From assembly GCA_013399015.1 (NCBI GenBank), contig VWZX01001678.1:372001-436000 (forward strand): DNA of 64,000 bases, written 5' to 3'. The DNA is from Galbula dea (Eukaryota; Chordata; Aves; Piciformes; Galbulidae). The notes below the pieces were generated by a model. That model saw only the letters and a program-made list of their open reading frames with translations. It made no database searches and was not told the origin of the DNA. Position 1 is the stretch's first letter; each line of letters starts with the position of its first letter. Of the stretch, positions 25,199 to 37,600 are shown piece by piece. A program made the translations under genes and the position numbers.

Positions 25199-28100
25199 AA
25201 ATAAGCTAAAGGCAAATACAGTAGAATAGATTTATTACTCCAGGACCAAACTCTGCTCTCACTTGCACAGGGAAGATATATTCAGTGTTTTAATTACCTG
25301 AATGCAATGAGTAGTAACTGTGTAATCCATCTGTCTGGAAAATACAGTTTTTATTTTAAGAGTGAGAAGTTTGCCTGTTCTAAGAAATCAGGATCTGTCC
25401 CTTAGATTTCACCTGTCCTAAATTTTCAAGTATGAAGGCTCAAAATCCAATTCAGTTAAAAGTGCTGAAACTTACCTCTTTGGGTGTTATCTGAATGTCA
25501 CATCTTTTCAGTCAGTAACAAAATACCTACCTGATGTTTTCCCTTGGACTTGGAAAATATAATTCAAGGTAAGCACAGAGAGTATCCTTTCTTTCCTACC
25601 AGTTGTTACTTCTTCCATCCCCTCTCTCACACAGTGTGAAGGTTAAAAAACCTGTTAGAGATTTCCAAAACACAAGAGTATGTAAGCAAGCCTAAAGAAA
25701 ACTGATATCTGACTTCATTGTTTCAATGAAATACCAGTTGAAGGCATCTCTGGAAGTCCCCTTGAAGCCTTATCTGACCAAGTTCTTAAAACCTCCAAGG
25801 GCAGAGGTTTCTCCATGTCTCTGTACTTTCCTTAATGCTCAACCCAAACTTATGTGGCAGTTGCCTCTTATTACATTGTCTGTAACTCCCCAGAAGAGTT
25901 TGGCTCTATCAGAATCGTCAGAGTTGGAAGGGACCTTAAAGATCATCGAGTTCCAACCCCCCTGCCTGGCAGGGACACCATCGACTTGATCAGATTGCCC
26001 AGGGCCCCATCAAGCCTTGTCTTAAAAGCTTCCAGGGATCTTTGTAACTGCCCTTCAACTTGTAGGCTGCCCTGTCTTTTGTTCCTTTAAAATCTCTCTG
26101 CAGCTATCAGGGAAAGCTATGGATCTTTTCTATCTGCAGTAAAGCTGGGCTAGCTCTGTGCTACTCAGCACCTGACACAACTGCAGTCTCAGTAGACTGG
26201 CAATTTAAAGACTATCCTGGGCTTTGAATTACTTGGCACAGGGAGCTGCCTTTATTCAGGAGGTTTGAGACTGATTGTTTGCACACCTTCCACAGCATGC
26301 TAACTACTAAAGAAACCAATACAGATGAAACCTTCCTGATCTTAAGTACTTGCTAATTTGGAGACAGATTCTGTTTTGTTTTGGCAAATTACCAAGCCTG
26401 AGCAGTACTGGAAGACTGCCCCACACCCTCCTCCATCACACGGAGCTTATTCAGCTCTAACCCAGACTATGATCCAGCCTTTGCAAAAAAGGGTTTAAGC
26501 AGGAAAGCTGGATCCTTGCCTCAGTTTCTTTGACTCTACTTCAGGTGCCTGAGCTTAGTTTTCGTCAGAGCCTTTTCATAGGCACTAAAGTGGGCTGTAG
26601 ATCCAGAGAAGAACATTTATTTTCTTAGAGAGTAGTACAAAAACTTAACACTGGGCCTCTTGAAAACCTGAGGGAGACTATTCTCATGCCCTAATACACA
26701 AAAGAGAAACAACTGAGCATAATCCCAGAGCTAGAAATTAACTGTTACAGCAAACAGGCAGTATACAAAAAGAATGCCAGTTGGACATAATAGTATGGAA
26801 CATGACAAAGTAGTAAATTTAAGACATTACATTGTTTAGAACTGTATTTTTTGAATACTTGAATTTCCACTTGCCTTGCAACTGCTTTTCTAAGGGGAGG
26901 CCAAGGATTGTGTTGATGCTGTAGGTATGGGGATTGTAGGTTGCAGGTTGTTTCAATTTTGTTAACCTTCAGCTCTATTCAAATATAGGAGTTCTTGCAG
27001 AAGTTGAAATCCAGGTGAATAAAGACATCTAAATGTTTGGCAGTTCAAGCCCTGAGCCTACAGAACCTAAACTGTTTATTGCAGGATCAATGCCTTGAGC
27101 AGAACCTTGCTGAAGCTCTGGGTTTCACTGTAAAAGTTGTGAGCAGATTTCACTGCTGTTGCAAAACTCTCGTCCTCCTGCTTTTTATTGGAGGCAAAAT
27201 CAGTTGTGAGTTCCTTTAAAAAGACCTGACAGATTGTTTTTTACAGCTAGAGAAGCAGACTGTCTTCTTTGCCTTGAGGTTGTGAAGGCAGAATAATTTT
27301 ACACTATCTAGATTACAAAAGAAAAATGAAAATTGCTTCTTCTAGCTCTTCTCTTTGTAAACCCATCTGAAGGAATATTTTCCTTTCATTCTTAGTAACA
27401 TCCACAAATGTATATATTTATATGTACAGTTAAAAGTTAAAATCATCTCATCCTGTCAGTTTTCTTTGTTCAGCTTTCATACCTTTCATATGAACAACAA
27501 ACCTTTATCTGCCTGTACAGCACTTTGTTATCATAGGGGCTTTCCCTAACAAACCATGGCCCTCTCAGGTTCAGGGAACAGTGCTTTGCAATTTGTTTTG
27601 TTTAAAAATTTCATCTACTCTCTATGCAACAAAAATTTGCTTTGCAAACAAAAAATGTCTAACACAACACAAATTTACATCTGTGTCACAAATGCCACCT
27701 TTATTCTTTCTGGCTTTTGTAATCATGACAGAAACATAAGGTGTCTGATTCAGATATAAAAATGCAAGAAGTTCCCAAATTTATATTTAGAGTTTCCATA
27801 TTTATAGCAGAATATATGTGTTTATTATGAGACCTGTACTCAGTTAACTAAAATGTTTATTTCCTGATGAAGTGATTTCTTCTGTTTTATTCTGAATGTG
27901 CAGCCCTTCAAATCATATTTCTGTAAGTTTGCAATATCAATTGTAGGATTAGACTTCCAGGCAACTGTATCATAGAACATTTATGAATAGAGAAGATAAT
28001 TAAGTAATTTATAAGCAAAAATCAGGAAAATGAAAGAACCTTACTAAGACGAGGAAGAAAAAAGAGCAGTTATTCCATCTCCTCTCCTTTTTTTTGGATT

Positions 28101-29319
28101 AGACATGTGCTCTTAAGGATCCCATGCTGATTCTCATAAAAACAGATTTTGATTTTACTGGCCAAATTCCAACTGCAATTTGCCTAACTAAATGCTTCTT
28201 GCATTATTGATTGGAAAAAGCCTGCTTGAGTTTCCAGTCCTGCCTAATTTACTTTTATAGTGTCCTTAATTCAGTATAAACCAGGGACATCCTTCACCAA
28301 GAGGGGATTGATCTTTGAAGGGAGATGATGTTGTATCTACATACACTGTGTCACACGTAGCTTGCAATGTAATATCACTGTTACTGATTCACAGTCTCCA
28401 GCACACCTCCAAGGCAGGGCTCCTCTCCTGTTGCTAGAATTGATCAGTTCTGTGGAAATCATCCTAAGCAAAACGCTCCTTTCTGTGCCACAGACATGGA
28501 TGCAAATGAGAGATAAGTTAAACCCTTTATTTTTAGATCAGGAGCAGCAGTGAATTGCTGGGGCTGGCTGTGGGTTATCCAGAGTCCTCCCACCTCTTTG
28601 TCAAGCGCTGCAGAACTTGGATCTTCTAAGGAAGAGAGACAGATGGCATCTGAGTGCTCAGTACTGCAGAGTAAGCTTTCTGCTCTCCTCTTAATCAGCA
28701 GCACAGCAAGCTCTGCCACTGGATTGTGTGTCTCTTCCTCTTCTCTCTTCAGTCTTCCTAAGAGCTATGCATGGAAATAATAGAATCTGCTTACAAGCTT
28801 GCTGACCCAGAAATGAAATTCTCTCATGATCTGTTAAATGCAACAATCTACAAGAAAGTCAATTGACTAGAAAGTCAATGCTACCAATTACTCTTGTAGC
28901 TTTCTTTCCTCTGCTTCCTGGGTGTGATACTCTTGTGTATATGAAATGCACAAGCATCAGCAGACATTATGTTTGAGCCCAATATAGAAATACAACTTTA
29001 GAAATGGCAGTTATTAATTAAGAAATGTGGTTTTTAAATGAACAAATTTCCTAGTTAATCAGCTAGTCACTGGAAACCTGTGACAGGAGAGCAGAATTGA
29101 GACACCTAACTGTTTGCTGCTGCTCTTTGGCTAATTCAGGGGAACTCTGAGGCAAATTTTTACAGGTCACTTTTAAGTAGTGAACATACACAGTTGAGAA
29201 AGCATCTGGGTTTCAATGGAAGCTTAGACACAGATTTGTATTTTGAGTTCAGGAAAGGTAGCTAATCTGTCTACACCTCAGGTTTTCTTTCAGTTACATT
29301 GAGGTAAAAATCATTGAAG
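25199..29319. other. Intergenic between LTR and short CR1 tail
   Basis: Apart from the CR1 tail at 25908-26040, nothing is recognised. The region is AT-rich with no protein-like frame. Confidence 0.6.
25908..26040 (-). mobile_element. CR1 3' tail fragment
   Basis: In plus-strand sense this reads AGAATCGTCAGAGTTGGAAGGGACCTTAAAGATCATCGAGTTCCAACCCC, then AGATTGCCCAGGGCCCCATC and CTTGTCTTAAAAGCTTCCAGGGAT. This is the reverse complement of a typical CR1 3' end. It lies 710 bp to the right of the LTR. The right boundary is soft; weak CR1 similarity may continue to about 26088. Confidence 0.85.
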
Positions 29320-29397
29320 CATCAAATCATTTTGATTGGAAGAGACCTTTCAGGTCATCAAGTCCAACTGTTAATCTAGCACTATCAAGTCACCCCC
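29320..29397 (-). mobile_element. Short CR1 3' tail fragment
   Basis: About 78 bp reading ATCAAATCATTTTGATTGGAAGAGACCTTTCAGGTCATCAAGTCCAACTGTTAATCTAGCACTATCAAGTC. This is the reverse complement of the last bases of an older CR1 subfamily (the one with CCAACCGTTAACCTAGCACTGCCAAGTC). Only the extreme 3' end inserted. Confidence 0.85.
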
Positions 29398-30945
29398 CAA
29401 AAAATACAATTCCTCTTTCAAAAAGATCTTGAGACATTGTGTATAATACTTTTTGGCTGTATTTCCATGGCAGCCGATCAAACCTGAGGTCCTTTTTTCC
29501 CCCAGACCTGCTGCTTGATGAGGATGCAAGTGCAGTACCAAGAGCAGTAGTGAGGTTGCAGCATAGATGTATCCCTTCAGATTCCAGGAGTGAGAGGGGC
29601 TGCAGTACCAAGTGGTGTTAATCTTTCCTCTTCATCCATCACTGCTTTATGAGTCATATGTTACTGCAAGACAGGACTGTGGTATCTTTCCTTCCAGTTC
29701 TCCTCTTCCCACCTCTGGTTTGGTGCCCTCACTTTAGCACGTTTTAATGTCATTATAGAGAGACAAACACCGACTTTTTCTATTCTGTTGTCTGCTCTTT
29801 GCCTCCTCCTCTGTTCATTTAGTCTAGCAATAGAATGATACGACTCTACAAGAAAAGAGTTATTTCCAACATCTCTTTGAAGGCAGTTTGACAAGGTTTG
29901 GGTAAATAGTGATCTGGCAAGGTACCAAACACAGATTGGTAAATAACTGCTTTATAGTCTTCAAAACAGGATATTTTCCATGGGGTAATTGGGTTTGACT
30001 GTGAGTCAAAATCAAAAAAAGTGCTTTCATTTTGACTTGTTGCTTGAGGTTATTCCATGTCAGATGCAATAAATTCATGGTACACTGTATTGTATGTGAT
30101 GTGATATGTTATATAAGAGAGCCTGCATTTATTTAACACCAATTTCAAACAAACAATGTGTTAATATGGTGCTAATTTTGAGAAATGAGGAGGGCCATGA
30201 TACATTTGTGGGTGTTTCTTCTGAATCTTACTTTTTCTATTCTTAAGTCCCATTCAAGTGGATTTTTTGTAAATTTAACTTGTACCAGGAACTTTTCTTA
30301 TGCTACAAGCAAGGTTTTGTAGGGAAGACACTGAAATCAGGAAAGGACTCGGTGTGTGCTGCTAGCCATGGGAGCATGGATAGCAAGGAGAAAGACAACA
30401 GAAACAGTAGCTCTTCCAGAAATAGCTGGAGGAGACTACACTGGTGAAACATGTGCCAGAGCCTTCTGGGGAAGCTGGACCTCAGGAGGAGGTGTAAGAT
30501 GTGCAATAAATGGAGACCTCCAAGCTTGCAGGACCTTGATCTTAGCAAAAAGGATGTGGGTTGGTAGCATTGTGTGGGAAGTGAGGGATTGTAGCATGTG
30601 TTTGTGAGAAAATGCAGGAAAGGAGGAGACTTGCAGGAACAGATCAGACTTGGGGCATATGAGTGAGGACTTGAGATGTGGGAGGAATACTCCAGAGGAT
30701 AAGGATGTGAGGGGAGCACAGCACATTGTAGATCAAAACTCACTGGAGTTACTTAAGGGCAGTCTACGTCCTTATCACCTTGTAAAGCAGGCTCAGGAAT
30801 GGAAACACAGGCATGAACAGCATTGTTCCCCACCCACCCCTTCTAGTGCTGCTATAGGGATGCTCTCCTCTCCCCCATGCTCCACCTTTTTAGCCTTTGG
30901 AAATGTCATAGCTCAAAATAAGTACCTTAAGTTTAGGTAATCTAA

Positions 30946-30985
30946 AACACTGGGGTAAATGTTTGGGCTTTTTTACCCCAGTGTT
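30946..30985. repeat. Perfect 14-bp inverted repeat (hairpin)
   Basis: AACACTGGGGTAAA at 30946-30959 is the exact reverse complement of TTTACCCCAGTGTT at 30972-30985, with a 12-base loop. No T-run, mobile-element terminus or RNA-gene feature that I recognise accompanies it. Confidence 0.85.
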
Positions 30986-31146
30986 GTATGACATATCTTA
31001 ATATATTTAATGATAATCAAACAGTTAAAACACAAAAGTTTACTTTCAACAAGCATAGTATTTGGTTGGGTGTTTATAGGAACTTCCCTTGCTCTCATTA
31101 ATCTGTTGCATCTATTTTTCACTCTGATGACAAACAAGCACAGATG

Positions 31147-31478
31147 TAGCGGGTTCCAGCAGTTAATAAGGGTCTAAAGGAAGGATGAGAAGGGACTTTT
31201 TATCAGAGTGTAGTGATAGGACAAGGGGTAATGGTTTTAAACTGGAAAAGGATAGATTTAGATTAGATATTATGAAGAAATTCTTCACTGTGAAGGTGGT
31301 GAGACACTGAAACAGGTTGCCCAGAGAGGTTATGGATGCCTCACCTTTGGAAGTGTTCAAGGCCAGATTGGATGGGCCTTTGAGCAACCTGGTTTACTGG
31401 AAGGTGTCCTAGCCCATGGCAGGGGATTGGAACTAGGTGATCTTTCAGGTCCTTTCCAACCTAAACCATTCTATGGCT
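31147..31478 (+). mobile_element. CR1 3' fragment, moderately old
   Basis: Forward CR1 landmarks in order: AGTGATAGGACAAGGGGTAATGG, GATAGATTTAGATTAGATATTATGAAGAAATTCTTCACTGTGA, GGTGAGACACTGAAACAGGTTGCCCAGAGAGGTTATGG, GGCAGGGGATTGGAACTAGGTGATCTTTCAGGTCC, and the tail TTTCCAACCTAAACCATTCTATGG. A few indels break the frame. Confidence 0.92.
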
Positions 31479-31865
31479 ACACAAATATCTTTTTAATGTA
31501 TTCTGGCAAACTGTTCTCTTTTGAAAAATTTCTACAATGCAAATTTATCACTGGAGTGCATGTAATATACTATCAGTCAGATGTATATCTCATTAATAGC
31601 TGTATGTTGTTAACAATGCTCCTTAACAACATTTCTGTAACTGAAATTACAGTCTGGTTCAGAAACAGGAATAGAAACACTATATGCATGAAAGGCTGAA
31701 AAAAATCTTAATATATGTTCTTAATGCTCTTGTGCTCAACTCTAAACAATTAATGCTATCTTTGGTATTTACTTTCTTTGACTTACAAAAAGGGGGGAAG
31801 GGAGAAAAAAGCCCATTTCTTTAAAAGAACTGAAATGCTTTGGGTCAGCTTTGCAGCTTTGCAGC

Positions 31866-31893
31866 AATTGAAGCAATCAATGTTGCTTCAATT
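31866..31893. repeat. Perfect 11-bp inverted repeat
   Basis: AATTGAAGCAA at 31866-31876 pairs with TTGCTTCAATT at 31883-31893 across a 6-base loop. It is preceded by a direct duplication of AGCTTTGC. Function unknown. Confidence 0.75.
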
Positions 31894-32768
31894 ACTCCAT
31901 TGACTTCAATGTACTGATGTCAATTTACAGTGGTGGGGCACTACACAATGATTAATAATAAGAATACCTTGGACTTTGATAGTGCTTTCTATCTTGAGTT
32001 TTCTAATTGCTTGTCAAACCCTCTCTCTTTCTTACAGTTTGTAAAGATGAAGTATTGTATTCAGGACTTCATAAACACTTTTTACTTCAAGGCAATTACA
32101 GAATTATTCAGATTAATGTCTTATTAAGAAGTCTTATTTGATTTTCTTATTTTCATGTACATGATATAAACAAGAGAAATGCCTGAAGGCAGTTGAAATC
32201 ATTGTTTAGGAACAGTCCTTCCAAGCTGTGTAAAACATTTATGAAACTCAAATGCAGCTTTCAATCCTGCAATCGTGTTGCAGACAAGATGAGTAACTGT
32301 CTTAAGTCTAAAATCTTGGCAGGATACCATACAACCTGTCATCTCTTGAGGTGACCCAGGTTACTTACATGTTGCTCACTCTCTTCTTTCAGTTTGCTGC
32401 ATAACCCACAGATGTAGTCTAGCCCTTCCTTTCCCCAAGCACATTTTTTTTTGCCTTTGTCAAGCTTTTCTTATTTGTTTTTGGGGATCTCTGTATCACT
32501 TCATTCATTCCATAGCAATTTTTTTGCATGAACTGTAATGCATTACAAACTCCAGCTGAACTTTTCATGGCTATTCTAAGGGAAGAGAGTATAAAGATGA
32601 TCCTCTGTAAGGCCTGTAGGCATCATAGATGGTTACAGTTGTTATGATTGGTGTAATAAATCTCTAGCTGGCAGCATTAAATCTTCCAAAGGATGCCCTA
32701 TGGAAAGCAGGGACTAGCCAGGATGCGTGTCTGGTGATGCCCTACACATGATCAACACAGTCTGTCCA

Positions 32769-32832
32769 CACTACTGATTGGACCTGGGGGCATGGAGTTG
32801 CAGCATGCCAGATTCAGTATGATATATTTTCC
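32769..32832 (+). repeat. Unclassified dispersed repeat, copy 1
   Basis: CACTACTGATTGGACCTGGG and the following bases to ATATTTTCC recur in inverted orientation at 45496-45575. The first 40 bases match with about three differences. The second part matches if an 18-bp gap is allowed. Nothing in it resembles CR1. Class unknown; it may be the end of an LTR or another retroelement. The strand label is arbitrary. Confidence 0.6.
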
Positions 32833-33227
32833 TCTACTATGTAATTTCCTAAGTTGTTTTATTCTTCTAATTAACATAGTGAAGTTTTGCTTAATTCTGC
32901 TTTACTTAATCCTGGTGAAGAGAGGAAAGCCACTTTGACATATAAATATCGCTGAAGATAAAATATTTGTTTATCTTTCAGGTCTACTTTCTCATTACCA
33001 GCACTCTGTCCTTTCACATTGAGCTGTATCCACCTTCAGACACAATCCATTTAATATTATTTGGGGCCACAATAGTATAAAATACTGATGAATCTGTTGG
33101 CTAACAAACAGCAACAACCCACTTTATATCAGCATAGTTAAATAACTCAGAATCTGTTTCAAAATAATACCACTTCGCACTGTGCAGGAGTAGAAACAGT
33201 GTTAAGCTTGACTTATCAAAGTCCCAA

Positions 33228-34659
33228 ATCACAGAATCACAGAATCATTATGGTTGGAAAGGACCCTCAAGATCATCTAGTCCAACCAATAGCCCTACAC
33301 TACTCTTATCCCTAAATCATCCCCTGAAGAAACACATCTATCCTCTTCTTAAAAACCTCCAGGGATGGGGACTCCACCACCTCCCTGGGCAGCCTATTCC
33401 AATATCTCACCACTCTTTCAGGAAAGAAATTCTTCCTAATATCTAATCTAAACCTACCCTGGCACAACTTAAGCCCATTCCCTCTAGTCCTGTCACTAGT
33501 CACAAGGGAGAAGAGGCCAACACCTGCCTCCCTAGAATGGCCTTTCAAGTAGCTGAAAAGAGCAATAAGGTCTCCCCTTAGCCTCCTCTTCTTCAGGCTA
33601 AACAACCCCAACTCCCTAAGCCTCTCCTCATAAGGCCTGTTCTCCAGACCCCTGACTAGCTTAGTTGCCCTTCTCTGCACCCTCTCTAGTAGCTCAATGT
33701 CCTTCCTAAACTGCGGTGCCCAAAACTGCACACAGTACTCGAGGTGTGGCCTCACCAGTGCCGTGTACAGTGGCAAGATCACCTCCCTGCTCCTACTGGT
33801 CACACTATTCCTGATGCAAGCCAGGATGCCATTGGCCTTCTTAGCCACCTGGGCACACTGCTGACTCATGTTCAGCCGGCCGTCAATCAGCACCCCCAGG
33901 TCCTTCTCTGCTGGGGAGCTCTCCAGCCACTCCTTCCCGAGCCTGTAGCGCTGCTGGGGGTTGTTACGACCAAAATGCAGGACTCTACATTTAGCCTTAT
34001 TAAAACTCATCCCATTGGCCTCTGCCCATCGATCCAGCCTATCTAGGTCCCTCTGCAGAGCCTGCCTACCCTCAAGCAGATCGACACTCCCACCCAGCTT
34101 AGTGTCATCTGCAAACTTACTAAGGGTGCACTCTATCCCCTCATCCAAGTCATCAATAAAGATGTTGAACAGGAGAGGCCCCAACACTGACCCCTGAGGG
34201 ACACCACTCGTGACCGGCCGCCAACCAGACTTGACTCCATTGAGCACAACCCTCTGGACTTGGCCATCCAACCAATTTTTTATCCAGCCAAGTGTGTGCT
34301 CATCCAAGCCACGAGCAGCCAGCTTCTCTAGGAGAATGCTGTGGGAAACTGTGTCAAACGCCTTGCTGAAGTCAAGGTAGACAACATCCACAGCCCTTCC
34401 TTCATCTAATAAGCTAGTTACCCCATCATAGAAGGAGATCAGGTTAGTCAGACAGGACCCGCCTTTTGTGAAGCCATGCTGACTGGACCCGATCCCCTGG
34501 CTGCTCTGCAAGTGCTGCAGAACTGTACTCAGGATGATCTGCTCCATCAGCTTTCCTGGCACAGAAGTCAGACTGACAGGCCTGTAATTTCCCGGATCAT
34601 CCTTCCTTCCCTTCTTATATATGGGGGTAACATTGGCTGATTTCCAGTCTGCTGGTACC
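33228..34659 (-). mobile_element. CR1 LINE, 5'-truncated, young copy with open RT frame
   Basis: Read on the minus strand, this runs from inside the reverse-transcriptase domain (VPADWKSANVTPIYKKG, near 34658) through the rest of ORF2 and a short 3' UTR. It ends in the CR1 octamer tail (two copies of GATTCTGTG, at 33228-33246 in reverse). The whole coding part is free of stops and frameshifts. The apurinic endonuclease and N-terminal part of ORF2 are missing, so the copy is dead on arrival, as is usual for CR1. The tail sequence matches the copy at 4176-4585 with only about nine differences that I count by eye, several of them at CpG sites, so both belong to the same recently active subfamily. 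Confidence 0.95.
33312..34562 (-). pseudogene. CR1 ORF2 C-terminal reverse-transcriptase fragment
   Basis: A 416-codon open frame, open in phase for about another 32 codons upstream to the truncation point. Non-LTR reverse-transcriptase motifs in order: QHGFTKGGS (about 28-36), motif A VYLDFSKAFD (61-70, with the first catalytic Asp at 64), motif B SGVPQGSVLGPLLF (119-132), motif C FADD (150-153). Then come the thumb and C-terminal region, ending with LRELGLFSL, FSLVTSDRTRGNG and NFFPERVVRYWNRLPREVVE. Both catalytic Asp pairs are intact. There is no start codon of its own, no promoter and no endonuclease domain, so it is a retrotransposon remnant and not a host gene. Full CR1 ORF2 proteins are roughly twice this length. 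Confidence 0.93.
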
Positions 34660-37600
34660 TATATATGGGACTCTAATACTGTGCTGTACGTTTTTCTAGG
34701 TATTCATCATTAAAGAAAAAACATCTATTTTAAATGGATGATTTCACAGGTTAGAAACACCCATTCAGAATACCTTCTGTTCTTGCTGACCCATTTCAAC
34801 ACACAGCGAAAGCAGTTCTTGTTTTAGAGTACTCAGTCGTACCTACTGTACAAACATGAGATGTGGAACCTGTATCTCCCATCTGTTCAAATGCCTAAAG
34901 CTTTTAGGACTCTGATCCATGCTGAAGATGCCTAAATAACAAAGAACAACAGTGTCAGGTGATTTTAAGTCTGGAGCTTGTACTGCATGTCAGATTCAAA
35001 ATGGAAAAGTCATAAAGGATTCATTGAAATGCTAACAAAAATGTTTAAAAGGAAATATTTTTTCTTCAGTAAAATGTTTGAGAGATATAAGCATAAAACT
35101 CCACACTCAAAATCCCTCATTCCCTCTTCTATAATTGTTAGAGCACAGAAAATAATTTATGGGAACTCCACATATCTTTCAATAAAATTACATGGTGTTC
35201 TGTTACCCCCACTTACAATTTATTTCCTAACGTTGGGACATTTTTGTCTTGTTTAGTAAATTATTCTTCATGTATTAGCACAACCATCTGTCTAAAGTGC
35301 TTTAGGAATCTGCTTTGCAGAGTTCACCCTATGATACTGATTCTCTTTGAGTATGGTTATTAGTTGTGGCTGAACATAGAGTAATGCCATCAGAAACTGG
35401 CATGCTGGGGTTATAACAGGCTGTGACTTTCACGTTCTGACCTTCCTTTAGATTTGCTTTGAAGAATGTATTTAGATCTATAACAATGTTTTGGAGAATG
35501 CTTCTGAATAACTGTTTTTAGGAAGCTGGGACATGAGCCAGCTGCAAGTGGACACTGAGGTTATTCAGAGACGTATGGCAGACAGTGGTGATCAGAGTCA
35601 GATGCTGAATGAAGCAAGGCTCTGTCAGATATTTGGCTCAGAATGATTTTTTAACTATGGGATGTGATACCAGGAGTAATGGTACAAGTTAAGATAGTAA
35701 CCTTGGTAAAGGGATGGAACAGTTAAAAATCCTGCAGAAGAGGTACAGTGCAGAGGACAACTGGGGAGGTTAAATTAGTGAATGCCAACAAAACCAGGAT
35801 GATTAACAGAAGGTAGCTTTATTTTGGGTAACAGTATTGCACAATTTTAATAGCTTCCAGTTAGGTCAAGCAGAAAAAGCTAACTATAAAATTGTATAGA
35901 AAGGTCACATTATAGCATCTGGAAATAAAACACATGAAAAATATATTATTGAGCATTTAGGAGTACTCAGACTGCCTAAATTTAGTCTTATAAATTAGAT
36001 AGCTAAATTAGAGGGATGGTGTTTCTGGATTATTAATGGAAAGAAAGAGGAAGGGAAGGAGTGGGAGTAGGAGGCTTCTTAGAGTGTAACTCAGAACCCA
36101 GTTCAAATGCTGCAGTTGTCCTCGTAAGCCATTCCTCCTCTTCTTCACTGACCGTACAGGAAGCTGTAGGACACAAGCTTTCTAACTTAGTCATCTAAAG
36201 CATGGTCTATAAATATCCACTAAAATGTACAGGAAGACAAAGGAGTCTGCAGTCAAAAGGAGAAGAGAAAACCTATTAATTTGATGAGGCAGTTCAGGAT
36301 CTGTAAAAGACCAAATGATGGGGAGATGGCATGAAAATCTGACAGAGAGCATACATGAAAGCACACGTACAACAGGCAGGCTAAGATTAGGCCATGGTAA
36401 AATAACCAGAATTTGCTAACAAGAAATTATTTTGTTCAGAACAACAGTTATAGAGAATAGACAGTGCTCAAATGATGCCATTCTGATCAGAGAAGCTTGA
36501 GGCAGGAAGATGTGGAGGTCAAAGGAAGCCTGCAAAAAAGGCAGCACATGTTGTGGTTAATAACACAAGCTAAGCTTGGCTTGTTAGTCATAACAGAAGA
36601 TAGAGGAACTTCAGTGAACTGCATCACTCTGCAAGAATGAGCAAGCACTAGCAGATCATGCAGGTGTACATAGAGTGAAAAAGAACCACAGCAGCAACTT
36701 TAGTTCAGAAAAAAACCATAATCATAGCAAAAGCCAATATTTACGGTAGAAGATGGAGACCTGACACTACACAGGATACTTCTTGCATTTTAGTTGGACA
36801 AAGGTGTACAAGACAGTATAGTGCACTGAGGGAAAGACTATCAGCACTTAAAAAAACTACTTTAGGCCCCTACTTCTGCCTCTATGAGGCATTAATTTGC
36901 AATAGTGTTATATTTAAAGTACCCATTATTGACTTTAAAATTACAGCAAGTTCTTGCTGTCATCAAGAGGCTGTTCTCAGCTGCAGTTCAGGACAACAGA
37001 AAAACTGAGGAAGAGTTTAAGGATATCTTCCAAGGCAAAAGGAAGCTTTTTGCAGATCAGAGTTTGCAACCCATCGAAGGCTATGTTAGAGCATATGCTA
37101 AGATAAAGTTGGAAATGCTTTTTTCTCAGGGAGCATGGGACAAATAACAGGGAATAACCTTTCACATTTAAAGAAGAGATGATACACTTCACTGAAATAA
37201 TGCTTCACATAGCAAAAATAAGTAATATACGAAAAGGAATACTTTCTAGTGTTTACAAAGGAAAAAATTCTAGATGAAATGATGCCAGATATTTTCCTCT
37301 CCTTTCTGTATCTGCAGGGTTCTGGTGGACTCTGTTAGCAAAACAGAGTACATATTAGCATACACTTAAATACCTGTTTTTTGTTTGCCAGACTTGTTTC
37401 ATTTGGTATGAGGCATTTCACCACAAAGTGCCACAGTCTGGTTTTGATCGAGAGCAGAAAAGTTTACATAGAGGTTGACTTTGATCTGATGAGGTAGCAA
37501 CATGATTACTGGGAGAAAGCTGAACAAACACAAATGTCAATACATGATAACAGAATTAGCATGCTAGAATTAGCAAATGCCACAACATATCTAGGTGTTT

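Larger units (their letters stand above)
29398..33227. other. Intergenic with one CR1 and two hairpins
   Basis: It holds the CR1 at 31147-31478, two small inverted repeats and the first copy of the dispersed repeat. Otherwise unassigned AT-rich DNA. Confidence 0.6.

Noticed and set aside
30303..30743. 146-codon minus frame rich in Leu, Ser and His
   Set aside because: Purine-rich opposite strand creates a spurious frame; no conserved motif.
36880..37150. Open frame at 36905-37147 (80 codons) with charged residues
   Set aside because: Looks superficially like an exon but lacks flanking splice sites in phase and any recognisable family.
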